Virus record (IMG/VR): IMGVR_UViG_3300008954_000094
Location: 1 to 42,879 of that record
DNA from: a virus
DNA length: 42,879 bases
Strand: one strand, 5' to 3'
Shown piece after piece: positions 5,463 to 12,643 of this stretch. How positions within the stretch are numbered: the stretch's first letter is position 1; each line of letters starts with the position of its first letter. Made by a program: the position numbers and the translations under genes. A model generated the notes under the pieces. The model saw nothing but the letters and a program-made list of their open reading frames with translations, ran no database searches and had not been told where the DNA came from.

Positions 5463-6454
5463 GGGAAATCAACCCACCTTACCAACTCGTCATGCTTCTC
5501 AGGGGCGTTGCCTTGAATTACTTGCGGAAGCACAGCGTATCGGTCGTACAAGTTACCATTAAGCAACGGGTTGCTGTTGATACCTTCCGCGACATCTTGC
5601 TGTTTTTCCCGAAACTCTGCCAAGTCACCGCCATTTTGATAAATCTTCTCATCGAAGCCAACCAAAAGCACCTTAGCGTTTGGGTGCGCCTTCTTCTTAT
5701 TGAGTGCAGAGTGTACACCGTTCTGGCGCACCCACACTTCGGAGCCTGCGAAGTACACAGCCCACTCTTGCCCGCCCTTGTCCTTACAAATCTCACCCGG
5801 CTTTGCAATTTGCATTCCCCACGGATTAATAATAGAGAAGGCACCCGCTGCATCTTCCTTGGAAGTATAGTTCGTATACTTCTTAACACCGGAGGGCAAC
5901 TCGACCATCACCTTGTTTACGATAGCGGTCACCGTCTTATGATGTGGGGCGGGCTTGTTGTGCGCTGTAAGATTCTTTAGCAGAAGCTTCTTCACGCTTT
6001 CTTTTGTTACCACATCAAACTTGGAGCCTAGAACCAAATTCTTTTTGATGTCCTTTACCAACACTGCAACATAATCACCATGACTCGCTGGTGTGCAAGA
6101 GGCATAGATGTTATCGCACAACATTCCCCAAAGCCTCTGCGATGGCGAATTGTAGTTGGACATGATACACTTGACTGTCTCGTAGCCCAAGGCTTTCAAC
6201 TCTCGGACACGGTTGTGCCCGTCATCCAAGGTGAACAAGTCGGGACCACCATGAACCGAGATGGGGCACCAATTACCATTGGTCACCTCTAACTCTTGTC
6301 TCAACTGAACGTCGGAAGTCTTTGTGGTAAGCCGCCCGTCGTTTCCTTCTTGGCGCTCGGTGTATTCAATCTGGTCAAGATTCAAGTAGAAGCAATTAGT
6401 TGCCTCCCACTTGGAGTCTTTTGCAATTGCGAACAGATAATCATCTTTGTTCAT
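5453..6454 (-). CDS. ParB/sulfiredoxin-fold protein (333 aa)
   Basis: Residues about 20-110 carry the ParB-like N-terminal pattern: an early Y-L-N-L-D-Q-I strand, W-C-P-I-S-V and the signature L-D-D-G-H-N-R-V-R-E-L-K-A-L-G-Y-E-T-V-K-C-I-M. Proteins with this fold include ParB CTPases, nucleases and phage DNA-binding proteins. The remaining 200 residues (K-N-L-T-A-H-N...) are not recognised. No helix-turn-helix is obvious, so chromosome partitioning is unlikely. It is the first gene after a sigma-70 promoter, so probably early. It lies next to thymidine kinase and methyltransferases, which suggests a DNA-related role. Confidence 0.72.
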   Translation of the reverse strand: MNKDDYLFAIAKDSKWEATNCFYLNLDQIEYTERQEGNDGRLTTKTSDVQLRQELEVTNGNWCPISVHGGPDLFTLDDGHNRVRELKALGYETVKCIMSNYNSPSQRLWGMLCDNIYASCTPASHGDYVAVLVKDIKKNLVLGSKFDVVTKESVKKLLLKNLTAHNKPAPHHKTVTAIVNKVMVELPSGVKKYTNYTSKEDAAGAFSIINPWGMQIAKPGEICKDKGGQEWAVYFAGSEVWVRQNGVHSALNKKKAHPNAKVLLVGFDEKIYQNGGDLAEFREKQQDVAEGINSNPLLNGNLYDRYAVLPQVIQGNAPEKHDELVRWVDFPCN

Positions 6455-6489
6455 GGGTGTGCCCTTTCTGTGTGTGTGATTATGAACCT

Positions 6490-6518
6490 ATTATGGCATA
6501 CTTTTTATTGTTTGTCAA
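6490..6518 (-). promoter_or_regulatory. sigma-70 promoter upstream of the ParB-like gene
   Basis: TTGACA (6513-6518) lies over the last codons of the upstream gene, with a 17-base spacer and CATAAT (6490-6495). The leader is about 30 bases. Confidence 0.8.
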
Positions 6519-6741
6519 GAAATTTTTTCGCACGCTTTTTCTGCGACTGGACAATCACGCCCATCGGGTTGCCGCTCTCGCCGTCCAACCAAATCAGATG
6601 CTCATCCTTGTTGACTTCTTCGACCTCGGTCAAATGTCCAATGACCTCCTTGGCTTTCTTGAGCGCAGCGGTTTGACTTCGATGCTTGGACACAAGCTCG
6701 CCTTTAATGCAGTGACCATCATATTTATAAATTTTCCACAT
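6505..6741 (-). CDS. hypothetical protein (78 aa)
   Basis: MWKIYKYDGHCIKGELVSKHR...ALKKAKEVIGH, with a basic tail Q-K-K-R-A-K-K-F-L-D-K-Q. AAGGAG lies 9 bases before the ATG. The mix of short strands and one helix with a strongly basic end suggests a nucleic-acid-binding protein. Its last codons contain the -35 element for the next transcription unit. Not recognised. Confidence 0.7.
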   Translation of the reverse strand: MWKIYKYDGHCIKGELVSKHRSQTAALKKAKEVIGHLTEVEEVNKDEHLIWLDGESGNPMGVIVQSQKKRAKKFLDKQ

Positions 6742-6747
6742 AAGAAT

Positions 6748-6915
6748 TTACTCCTTTTTCCTTTTGTTTGTTTTGACTTCCTCGTTCAAATATCTATTAC
6801 ACTCTGGGCAAATTGCCGGAAGTCGAACAATTATACCCGTTTGACAATGCACGCAAACATACTTCTTTGCCTCTTTGTTATCAAAATCTTTCCACATATC
6901 CCGATGTATTGTCAT
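6748..6915 (-). CDS. small zinc-ribbon protein (55 aa)
   Basis: Read directly: MTIHRDMWKDFDNKEAKKYV, then C-V-H-C and 12 residues later C-P-E-C, ending in a lysine-rich tail. Two C-x2-C knuckles make a compact zinc ribbon. The ATG directly abuts the upstream stop, and the gene ends 6 bases before the next start. Short but well formed. A role in binding nucleic acid or a host protein is a guess. Confidence 0.68.
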   Translation of the reverse strand: MTIHRDMWKDFDNKEAKKYVCVHCQTGIIVRLPAICPECNRYLNEEVKTNKRKKE

Positions 6916-7308
6916 TTAATCTCTCTCTGCTGATATAAGTAGTGCCGATGCGTCTCCGCATTCGTAAGTCGTATCAGGGGGTGCCGCTCTCGCATACTGA
7001 TGAGCAGCCTCGCTCCAAAGTATTAGCCAATAGTCGTTTGCGCGGAGGGCGTGCGAAGATTCTGGGAACGACTCTGCCTTCCACTCAGAACACCACAAGT
7101 TAATGTACCCTTCGCTAAGATTTTCATAGCCAACAGAGTTACAGCCTGCTTCTATCCACTTCCGCATCAACCCATCAAAACAATAAGATGGGAAAGATGG
7201 GGCTTGAGAAACTTTGATTGTCCCAGCGCCAGTTTCATAAGTTTCCCAATGAAGCTTGTGCTGGGCACAACCAGTGGCTAAAGCAAGCGCCATTAAACTC
7301 TTAATCAT
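6916..7308 (-). CDS. putative lipoprotein (130 aa)
   Basis: MIKSLMALALATGCAQHKLHW looks like a short lipoprotein signal with Cys14 as the lipidation site, although the box (A-T-G-C) is not perfect. The mature part is soluble and has five more cysteines (Y-C-F-D-G-L, E-A-G-C, L-W-C, Y-E-C-G-D), suggesting disulfides in the periplasm. Phage lipoproteins include superinfection-exclusion factors and outer spanins; neither can be assigned. Confidence 0.6.
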   Translation of the reverse strand: MIKSLMALALATGCAQHKLHWETYETGAGTIKVSQAPSFPSYCFDGLMRKWIEAGCNSVGYENLSEGYINLWCSEWKAESFPESSHALRANDYWLILWSEAAHQYARAAPPDTTYECGDASALLISAERD

Positions 7309-7513
7309 CGTGGGTCAACTCGCTCAGAACTGCTGTACACTCGCCGCCTTCAGCAATTTGTTTAGTCAGATTGACAATCTTGCCCGCTTGAAGCGGGGTG
7401 GCAGCTACGCCCACAGCATGGGTGAGATAAACCCGCAGGTTTGCCCCTGCCACTCGTTCTTGAGCCTCAAAATGTGCCATCGCAGCATCAATCAGTGCTT
7501 CTTTCACAATCAA
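7301..7513 (-). CDS. hypothetical helical protein (70 aa)
   Basis: MIVKEALIDAAMAHFEAQERV...VYLTHAVGVA, predicted mainly helical by composition. It overlaps the lipoprotein gene by 8 bases, so the two are probably translated together. No motif recognised. Confidence 0.6.
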   Translation of the reverse strand: MIVKEALIDAAMAHFEAQERVAGANLRVYLTHAVGVAATPLQAGKIVNLTKQIAEGGECTAVLSELTHDD

Positions 7514-7520
7514 TCACTCC

Positions 7521-7910
7521 TTATTTCCAAAATACTTGAACCATTAATATTAATACCGACAAGAAAATACATGTAAGAGTCTTGGCGGTGAATGGGGATT
7601 CGTGATGAAGCCACCATGTCAGCAGCGGGAATATAAAATATGATGCTGCGAAACCAACGAAGCGCCCTGCCCATAACTCTCCCGTTTCTTGATACATTAG
7701 TCGCGTGCCCAGCCAGAAGCACAAACCAATCGGTAGAGCATAAATGCTGACCGACAGCAGCGGCTTGTCTTTCCACCAATCCCAGATAAACTGAGAGTTT
7801 AGCTGGAACCAAGCACAAGCATGTCCCGCTGCAAAACAACTAACCGCTCCATAAACATTGTTAGAAATACCAAGCAAACTATACCTGTGTGTGCAATAAA
7901 AGTAGTGCAA
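7521..7910 (-). CDS. integral membrane protein (129 aa)
   Basis: Three hydrophobic spans are visible: S-V-S-I-Y-A-L-P-I-G-L-C-F-W-L-G-T, V-G-F-A-A-S-Y-F-I-F-P-L-L-T and a final C-I-F-L-S-V-L-I-L-M-V-Q-V. The pattern Q-F-I-W-D-W-W-K...LWAGRFVGF...KT is, from memory, shared by a small membrane protein of T4-like and marine phages; its function is not known to me. The given start is a TTG. A later start is possible, and a separate 17-codon hydrophobic frame (7880-7933) overlaps the 5' end, so the true N-terminus is uncertain. Confidence 0.65.
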   Translation of the reverse strand: MHYFYCTHRYSLLGISNNVYGAVSCFAAGHACAWFQLNSQFIWDWWKDKPLLSVSIYALPIGLCFWLGTRLMYQETGELWAGRFVGFAASYFIFPLLTWWLHHESPFTAKTLTCIFLSVLILMVQVFWK

Positions 7911-7953
7911 TTGAAATTGCTAAGAAAGACATAATGGAACCCCATGGAATCAT

Positions 7954-8286
7954 TTAAAAGCTGCGGAACTCCTTGCCGCGCCGCTTTACCTCAAACATAC
8001 GGTCAGCGAAGACCTTGGCAAAGCGAAGCCCTTCCCAGTCCTCCTTCTGTCGATAGGCATCCTTGCCCTCGTTCTCACAAAGAAGCGGGTCGTTAAGACC
8101 CTGCGCCTGAGCGACCTCGGCAGCGAACTGTCGAACCGCTTTGATAAACTCAATCTTGCCAAAGGATATTTTGTCATATCCTGACACGCGGCGGTTCGTA
8201 TATTCCAGAGCAAGATGGTCTATCGTCTTGATAGTGTTCTCCATGCCCTTGGGGTCTTCAGTGTCAAAACAAATGACCATCTTCAT
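7954..8286 (-). CDS. hypothetical protein (110 aa)
   Basis: MKMVICFDTEDPKGMENTIKT begins with a hydrophobic strand and an acidic loop (F-D-T-E-D), followed by two helices and a basic end (F-E-V-K-R-R-G-K-E-F). It lies after the Hsp20 terminator; no clear promoter is seen between, so read-through is likely. Not recognised. Confidence 0.65.
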   Translation of the reverse strand: MKMVICFDTEDPKGMENTIKTIDHLALEYTNRRVSGYDKISFGKIEFIKAVRQFAAEVAQAQGLNDPLLCENEGKDAYRQKEDWEGLRFAKVFADRMFEVKRRGKEFRSF

Positions 8287-8304
8287 AATTTTATCCTTGG
8301 TAAA

Positions 8305-8340
8305 AGAAAGGGTGCCCTCCCCCCGAAAGGGGAGGGCGTG
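8305..8340 (-). terminator. rho-independent terminator after Hsp20
   Basis: A 9-bp G+C stem (8314-8322 with 8329-8337, GCCCTCCCC/GGGGAGGGC) with a six-base loop, followed on the minus strand by ACCCTTTCTTTT. It lies directly downstream of the Hsp20 stop. Confidence 0.75.
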
Positions 8341-8350
8341 TTGGTGGGTT

Positions 8351-8806
8351 CTACTTTACAGCAATGGTGCGACCCTCAGAAGCCTTCGCATGTGTCCGAG
8401 GCACCGTAATGGTAAGAATACCATTGTCGGACATAGCGGCAATTCCCTCAACATCAATACCTTCAGGAAGTGTCCATGACTTCGTGAATGATGTGGAGAA
8501 GACAGCGGAATTATAATCGTCGCCAGATGCTTCATACCCAACAATCAAAGTGTTGTCACCCACAGTAACATCAACCGCATCCTTCGGAACACCGGGAAGG
8601 GCGATGCTAATCCGATGTTCAACATCATCGGTGGCAACATATGATTGTGGACCAACACTTGTGCCACGCTGAGGTGACACATAGAATCCATCGTTAAAAA
8701 TATCTCCAAACGCTCGGTCAAATTGATTAATCAAATTGGCTGAACCAGTGAATGTCGCTGGGGTATGGCGACGGTTAGTGTGACCCCAAGGTGTTAGAAA
8801 ACTCAT
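8351..8806 (-). CDS. small heat-shock protein Hsp20 (151 aa)
   Basis: ATP-independent holdase of the alpha-crystallin family. Residues about 57-150 form the crystallin domain: H-R-I-S-I-A-L-P-G-V-P-K-D-A-V-D-V-T-V at its start and the signature G-I-L-T-I-T-V-P-R near the end. The N-terminus (F-D-R-A-F-G-D-I-F-N-D) matches the short arm of the family. It has its own promoter 130 bases upstream and a strong terminator, so it is a single-gene unit. T4-like marine phages often carry Hsp20. It probably protects folding virion proteins alongside the GroEL encoded at 28 kb. Confidence 0.93.
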   Translation of the reverse strand: MSFLTPWGHTNRRHTPATFTGSANLINQFDRAFGDIFNDGFYVSPQRGTSVGPQSYVATDDVEHRISIALPGVPKDAVDVTVGDNTLIVGYEASGDDYNSAVFSTSFTKSWTLPEGIDVEGIAAMSDNGILTITVPRTHAKASEGRTIAVK

Positions 8807-8934
8807 TTATATCTCCTTATGCTGAGTTCATGTTAAGTATTGTATCATAGAAATTTTAGCCTGTTAAGGCTTTATGTGAATAAACTTACGAAGTGTCCAA
8901 TCTATCTCCCTTCCTATCAAAATCGGGTATATAA

Positions 8935-8962
8935 AATATAAGCACCCGTTTTGAATCGTCAA
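8935..8962 (-). promoter_or_regulatory. sigma-70 promoter of hsp20
   Basis: TTGACG (8957-8962), 16-base spacer, TATATT (8935-8940). The leader of about 120 bases before the Hsp20 ATG is long; I see no gene in it. Confidence 0.7.
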
Positions 8963-8969
8963 GTAATTT

Positions 8970-9260
8970 TTAAAACTTTGCTCCCTTAATGTGAGGGCAT
9001 GTCTTACGAAATTTAAAACCCTTGCAGCTACAATATCTCACCCCATTCGGATAGAGTTTTACAATGTGGTCACCAGTGCTGCCGGTGACAGTGGCAGTGC
9101 GGATAGCCGCTCTGTTGCGAACCGCTGCATTGCCGCAAGGCACGCAGCCCTCGGTGATACCATGCTCCGTGGTCGTATAGCAGCGAGAGCAATAGCGATA
9201 ATGCCAGCCCTCATCATTGTCAACCCATTGACCACCGCGTTTCCATTTAGCTAATTCCAT
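8970..9260 (-). CDS. SWIM-type zinc-finger protein (96 aa)
   Basis: The C-terminal R-Y-C-S-C-K-G-F-K-F-R-K-T-C-P-H-I fits the SWIM zinc finger (C-x-C-x(n)-C-x-H). Upstream, Y-C-S-R-C...C-V-P-C gives a second possible zinc site. SWIM fingers bind DNA or protein partners. ATG at 9260 has AGGAG 7 bases upstream, better than a TTG at 9266. Own promoter at 9295-9323. Role unknown. Confidence 0.75.
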   Translation of the reverse strand: MELAKWKRGGQWVDNDEGWHYRYCSRCYTTTEHGITEGCVPCGNAAVRNRAAIRTATVTGSTGDHIVKLYPNGVRYCSCKGFKFRKTCPHIKGAKF

Positions 9261-9294
9261 AAACAAACTCCTATCTTTTTTTTCTTACACTATA

Positions 9295-9323
9295 ATGTAA
9301 CATGAAATGTGGAGCCTGTCAAG
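9295..9323 (-). promoter_or_regulatory. sigma-70 promoter of the SWIM-finger gene
   Basis: TTGACA (9318-9323), 17-base spacer, TACATT (9295-9300). It overlaps the last codons of the upstream gene. Confidence 0.78.
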
Positions 9324-9648
9324 GACTTTCTTCATTTTTTTTTACTTTTGCAATCTTTATCAAACAATCTGCTGGCTCATGTGTCGTTGTGTTGTTCGGC
9401 GACCACAAGACCGAGACTCTATCAACCTTATCGCCCTCAGTCAAGCGTGAAGACAGCCCAGCCCCCTCATCATCCCAAGGTGCATAGATTGCCTCCGACC
9501 CTTGCGGACGATAATAACGATTGGTCACACTAGTGACCAGCCCTACTCGCTCGGTGTATTCAACATGAGTAGTATAGAGGACAGACTCTGGGTCAAGCGT
9601 CACTAAGTCACCCACATTAATCTTCGATTTCTTGATTGATGAGGACAT
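9319..9648 (-). CDS. GDLV-family protein (109 aa)
   Basis: MSSSIKKSKINVGDLVTLDPE carries the family strand after a nine-residue basic lead. Then V-G-L-V-T-S-V-T-N-R-Y-Y-R-P, D-R-V-S-V-L-W-S-P-N-N and C-L-I-K-I-A. A larger, dispersed member of the family filling the first 2.2 kb. Overlaps the upstream membrane protein gene by 32 bases. Function unknown. Confidence 0.72.
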   Translation of the reverse strand: MSSSIKKSKINVGDLVTLDPESVLYTTHVEYTERVGLVTSVTNRYYRPQGSEAIYAPWDDEGAGLSSRLTEGDKVDRVSVLWSPNNTTTHEPADCLIKIAKVKKNEESP

Positions 9649-9889
9649 TGCACTCTCTTACTTGCAGCTTCAGCCGCTCGTTCTCCTGTTTTGTATTAAT
9701 ATAATCTTGCCACAGCAGCGGGCAACCCCCTTGGGCGTCTTCGGCACAAATCTCTGCGAGCCTTTGATTGTCGTGGTTGAGCAGCCAGCCACTAACGACA
9801 AGGTATGCCATGAACCCAGATACAGTTACAAACGCTGTGATGCCCAGAGGCAGAACGATTAGCCATTTAATAAGTTTAGTCATTGTCAT
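9617..9889 (-). CDS. single-span membrane protein, possible inner-membrane spanin (90 aa)
   Basis: One strong N-terminal span (W-L-I-V-L-P-L-G-I-T-A-F-V-T-V-S-G-F-M-A-Y) followed by a periplasmic-looking helical part (N-T-K-Q-E-N-E-R-L-K-L-Q-V-R-E-C) that could coil. This layout is that of inner-membrane spanins and other small phage envelope proteins. No matching outer-spanin lipoprotein is next to it, so this stays a suggestion. Start is uncertain by two codons. Confidence 0.6.
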   Translation of the reverse strand: MTMTKLIKWLIVLPLGITAFVTVSGFMAYLVVSGWLLNHDNQRLAEICAEDAQGGCPLLWQDYINTKQENERLKLQVRECNVLINQEIED

Positions 9890-10136
9890 TTCTCACGATT
9901 AATTCTACACTGCTTGCGTCCGTATCTGTTTCAATCCAGCATCGCGCTCCGCAGCCAAGTGGCTTGTGAGGGCGATAGACCACACGCGCAACTTCAACCC
10001 CACCGCCATCACGGATGATGGCTTCATGTGCGTAGTTGTTTTCCTTATACGTCTTGACAGTAAGCACAGGCTCATCTGTGCCCTGCTTGGTGTTTCGCTT
10101 CAAGACATGTTGGTTGACGTGTATAATCTTTTTCAT
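9876..10136 (-). CDS. conserved phage protein of unknown function (86 aa)
   Basis: MKKIIHVNQHVLKRNTKQGT, then P-V-L-T-V-K-T-Y-K-E-N-N-Y-A-H-E-A-I-I and the C-terminal P-L-G-C-G-A-R-C-W-I-E-T-D. From memory this pattern recurs in small proteins of many phages and some bacteria, but I know no function. All-strand look; C-terminal acidic tail. Confidence 0.75.
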   Translation of the reverse strand: MKKIIHVNQHVLKRNTKQGTDEPVLTVKTYKENNYAHEAIIRDGGGVEVARVVYRPHKPLGCGARCWIETDTDASSVELIVRNDND

Positions 10137-10373
10137 TTATAACTCGGCTTTCCCATGCCAAACATAATTCCACGGAAACATCACCATCTTCTTCAGCCGT
10201 GTCCAGCGATTTGACCTTGGTTTCATAAGAATCAGCGGGTTTCCTGCACCCGAGTTCTGAAGGTTGTTGCCAAGCTTTAGCACACACTTGCCCTCTTTAT
10301 GTGCAAACGTGTCTTTAAGCTTCGCGATGAACCTTGAGGGCAGTGCCCTTACTTTATTAATAATCTCTTTCAT
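10137..10373 (-). CDS. basic hypothetical protein (78 aa)
   Basis: MKEIINKVRALPSRFIAKLK...CVLKLGNNLQNS and a basic, tryptophan-rich C-terminus (R-W-T-R-L-K-K-M-V-M-F-P-W-N-Y-V-W). High Lys/Arg content suggests binding to nucleic acid or membrane. AAGGGG site upstream of the ATG; longer in-frame starts overlap the small membrane peptide. Not recognised. Confidence 0.65.
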   Translation of the reverse strand: MKEIINKVRALPSRFIAKLKDTFAHKEGKCVLKLGNNLQNSGAGNPLILMKPRSNRWTRLKKMVMFPWNYVWHGKAEL

Positions 10374-10386
10374 TGTTGTATCCCCT

Positions 10387-10467
10387 TTATTTATCTTGTT
10401 GGTGTGCAATATAAAACATTGCAAACGCCATGAACAGCACCGCTGTTGATATAATTAGTCCTCCCAT
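10387..10467 (-). CDS. tiny membrane peptide (26 aa)
   Basis: MGGLIISTAVLFMAFAMFYI, then a short hydrophilic tail ending in K. One transmembrane helix. GGAGAAG sits 7 bases before the ATG, inside the 3' end of the upstream gene, which it overlaps by 13 bases. Size and site make expression plausible. Confidence 0.45.
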   Translation of the reverse strand: MGGLIISTAVLFMAFAMFYIAHQQDK

Positions 10468-10676
10468 GGCAACTTCTCCACTTTATAAATTTTCTGAATT
10501 TCCCACTCTGGGTGAACCTCTTTAAGAACCTCTAGAACCCTGTCCATCGTGTAAGCCTTATAGTTGGCGGTGATGTACCGCTTGGTAACAGTGGGTGGCG
10601 TTTGGTCTGGTGCGCTGCCTCTAACGCAATATTCAACTACCCATGGGCCCGAGAAAATATCACTGCCCATCTTCAA
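10455..10676 (-). CDS. hypothetical protein (73 aa)
   Basis: MKMGSDIFSGPWVVEYCVRG, then a helix D-R-V-L-E-V-L-K-E-V-H-P-E-W and a strand E-I-Q-K-I-Y-K-V. Alpha-beta pattern without known motif. Overlaps the upstream gene by 17 bases. Confidence 0.65.
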   Translation of the reverse strand: MKMGSDIFSGPWVVEYCVRGSAPDQTPPTVTKRYITANYKAYTMDRVLEVLKEVHPEWEIQKIYKVEKLPWED

Positions 10677-11019
10677 CCTCGGCTGGGTTGGCGGGTCGGT
10701 TAATCTTTGACAACAGCCTCAACTCGTCACCATAAAACCATCTGCTCATCATATAATCATCTTCCTCTGCGTTTAGCCACATTATTCGATAGGTCATAAG
10801 CGTGTTAGCCTCGTAATATCCAGTAAAATCGTTTTCCTTTGCATCCATAATAATCCCTATTGCTGGAGTTCTATTCTTTGCTCGTTCATAATATTCATCC
10901 CAGTATTCGTCAGGGGCGTAGTAAGGTGATAAAGCATATCCAAAACCATAGTGATTGTCAGCGAAGTACCAATGGTTAACTTTTTTTTCTGCAACCAAAT
11001 CACCTATCGAAAACTTCAC
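10660..11019 (-). CDS. GDLV-family protein (119 aa)
   Basis: The GTG at 11019 (GGAGGAA 5 bases upstream) gives MKFSIGDLVAEKKVNHWYFA, followed by a tyrosine-rich middle (Y-G-F-G-Y-A-L-S-P-Y-Y-A-P-D-E-Y) and P-A-I-G-I-I-M-D, Y-R-I-M-W-L. A longer frame reaches base 11106 but lacks a good start and runs through the structured element upstream. The aromatic insert sets this member apart. It is first after that element, which could act as its 5' leader. Confidence 0.72.
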   Translation of the reverse strand: MKFSIGDLVAEKKVNHWYFADNHYGFGYALSPYYAPDEYWDEYYERAKNRTPAIGIIMDAKENDFTGYYEANTLMTYRIMWLNAEEDDYMMSRWFYGDELRLLSKINRPANPAEVEDGQ

Positions 11020-11051
11020 TGAAATTCCTCCCCATGCATCGAAAAGAAAAT

Positions 11052-11237
11052 ACTGGCAAGGGAGCGGTGGAATCATTCCTCGCAGCGGATTCCAAGCCAG
11101 CCACACCTGATATTTATCCTACTCGTTTGTGACCGTAAGTAGTCGATGGGCACCAACCATTCTCTTACCGAGAACACCTTGCTGGCATCATACCCCACCA
11201 TTTTACCCTTATATTAGTTGTCCGCTCCCTTGCCAGT
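11052..11237 (-). ncRNA. 186-base structured element closed by a perfect 16-bp inverted repeat
   Basis: Bases 11052-11067 (ACTGGCAAGGGAGCGG) and 11222-11237 are perfect reverse complements. Inside, on the minus strand, are GGAATC/GATTCC, TTCTC/GAGAA, CTACT/AGTAG and GCCAGC/GCTGGC pairings, giving a branched RNA rather than a simple hairpin. T-rich sequence (TATTTTCTTTT) follows the 3' arm. The 240-base stretch holds no convincing gene; a 42-codon frame exists inside. It may be a small RNA, a leader element for the next gene or a mobile-element footprint. Confidence 0.45.
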
Positions 11238-11259
11238 TATCAAGACACGTCAGTCATAA

Positions 11260-11442
11260 CTAGTCAGCATCTGACTCCCCCTCGCCCTTTTCGGGCTTAT
11301 TGTCCTTTAATTTTTCCATTACACTCTCTAGAGCATCGTGCAACGTAGAAAAGCCCGTGCCCTCCAGAGCCAGCGCCAGTGCGGGGTTTGGCTCCACATC
11401 TGGCATCGCAGGCTGCTCAGTCTTCTTTGTTTTCTTCGTCAC
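11260..11442 (-). CDS. small hypothetical protein (60 aa)
   Basis: GTG at 11442 gives a lysine/threonine-rich start, then P-A-M-P-D-V-E-P-N-P-A-L-A-L-A-L-E-G-T-G-F, a helix and an acidic tail (E-K-G-E-G-E-S-D-A-D). It overlaps the upstream gene by 26 bases. Charge-segregated and probably partly disordered; not recognised. Confidence 0.55.
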   Translation of the reverse strand: MTKKTKKTEQPAMPDVEPNPALALALEGTGFSTLHDALESVMEKLKDNKPEKGEGESDAD

Positions 11443-11815
11443 TTTGTTGTGCCTCCATTTCAAATGCCATTTGTTGAGCCTTAGCGAAAGCCTCAAAGTT
11501 TGTTTGACGGGCGACGAACTCCCTATATTCATTCTGACTCAGATATTGGGCGTAAAAACCTCGGCGGCGTCCACCAAGATTGTCCATCAATCCAACCAGT
11601 TGCTTATTGTTAGTCACATCATCAGTCCTGTGAATGTCCCAGTGCCTGTCGATTTCATCCAGCCCTGCTCGCATAATGGTTTGCTGTCGCTGAATCTCCA
11701 AAAGAAGTTCTTCAACAACGTCAACGGCAAACTCCATTGGCTTCTCGTTTGACCACAGATGCTTCTTGAAACTCTCAAGCTGCTCATGGATTGTTTTCTT
11801 TTCTTGCTCACTCAT
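11417..11815 (-). CDS. helical hypothetical protein (132 aa)
   Basis: MSEQEKKTIHEQLESFKKHL and later E-F-V-A-R-Q-T-N-F-E-A-F-A-K-A-Q-Q-M-A-F-E are long amphipathic helices, with a short loop (L-G-G-R-R-R-G-F). Likely an all-helical, possibly coiled-coil protein. The ATG overlaps the nuclease-like gene stop (ATGA), so the two may work together. No known family. Confidence 0.65.
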   Translation of the reverse strand: MSEQEKKTIHEQLESFKKHLWSNEKPMEFAVDVVEELLLEIQRQQTIMRAGLDEIDRHWDIHRTDDVTNNKQLVGLMDNLGGRRRGFYAQYLSQNEYREFVARQTNFEAFAKAQQMAFEMEAQQSDEENKED

Positions 11816-12384
11816 TGACTGACCCTCACTTTATTAATTTTATGACCTCGCTTCGTCTTCTCCAAGCTTCCAAAGAAGCTGTATGCCTTCTTCTGTTCGA
11901 TGGCTTCATACAGTGCCTTCTTTGGATACCTTGTGCCGTAATAGTTTTTACCGCCCGGTAGCCAGTCGGACTTCTCCAAGTGCGCGAGAGCGAGAAAGCA
12001 ATTGTCCTTTGTGTCCTTGTCCCACGAAATCAGCAGGTAATCTGCTGGACGCTTAGAGAACGTCCCTCCAGTCCAAGCATCACCGCAAGTTACTTTAACC
12101 TCCAGCGGATATCCTGCGTCAACAAAAAACAAATCTGGGTCGTTGTCGCTGGTAGGATTAACGGCAGCTTCGCCGTACTCGCTGTAAACATCTGCGGCGA
12201 CCTTCTCAAAGATTTTACTCAGCAACTCAGACTGGTTTTTACTCCCGAACATTTCATCAAACTCAAGACCCGCAGCCTCACACGACTCCTGAAGTGCGCG
12301 GAACTTCGCAAAGGAATCTTCAACAATCTGGTGAACCAGCGAGTGCTGTGTGATGCCCATAAAATAATTATAACTATTCTTCAT
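11812..12384 (-). CDS. PD-(D/E)XK nuclease-like protein (190 aa)
   Basis: From the ATG at 12384, residues 80-97 read D-N-D-P-D-L-F-F-V-D-A-G-Y-P-L-E-V-K, the P-D...E-V-K core of the restriction-endonuclease fold (D84, E95, K97), preceded by helix K-I-F-E-K-V-A-A-D-V. It is followed by G-G-T-F-S-K-R-P-A-D-Y-L-L-I-S-W, a strand typical after that core. The cut specificity cannot be read. With several DNA methyltransferases in the window it may degrade unmodified host DNA or act in DNA processing. A longer frame to 12438 overlaps the upstream gene and is less likely. Confidence 0.65.
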   Translation of the reverse strand: MKNSYNYFMGITQHSLVHQIVEDSFAKFRALQESCEAAGLEFDEMFGSKNQSELLSKIFEKVAADVYSEYGEAAVNPTSDNDPDLFFVDAGYPLEVKVTCGDAWTGGTFSKRPADYLLISWDKDTKDNCFLALAHLEKSDWLPGGKNYYGTRYPKKALYEAIEQKKAYSFFGSLEKTKRGHKINKVRVSQ

Positions 12385-12643
12385 TTGATGCCTCTCCGTT
12401 GTCCCAAATGTCAACGCCTTGTTGGTCGCTGCGCTCATGTACTCTCCAACTATCTTTTACAGCATCGCCCAAGAAATTCTTGAACCAAGTGCTGAACTTT
12501 TCCTCATCCCACTCGTTAAGACCGTGCGCCTCAACGAACCACTTTTCAAACTCTGGCTGAACCTCCACCGTCATGCCGAGTGGATTTCCATCCTCGGCTG
12601 GTGCAATCTTCAGCAACTCAAAAGGTACTCTTTTCTTTTCCAT
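12374..12643 (-). CDS. hypothetical protein (89 aa)
   Basis: MEKKRVPFELLKIAPAEDGN...TVEVQPEFEKWFVEAH, then a helix-rich acidic C-terminus with W-F-K-N-F-L-G-D-A. ATG overlaps the previous TGA (TGATG). Acidic (many Glu, Asp). No recognised family. Confidence 0.65.
   Translation of the reverse strand: MEKKRVPFELLKIAPAEDGNPLGMTVEVQPEFEKWFVEAHGLNEWDEEKFSTWFKNFLGDAVKDSWRVHERSDQQGVDIWDNGEASNEE

Noticed and set aside
7510-7839. 109-codon minus-strand frame overlapping the membrane protein
   Set aside because: Out of frame with the better-supported membrane protein at 7521-7910; lacks its coherent spans.
11080-11205. 42-codon frame inside the inverted-repeat element (minus strand)
   Set aside because: Internal to a structured region, no recognisable protein features and only a weak ribosome-binding site.
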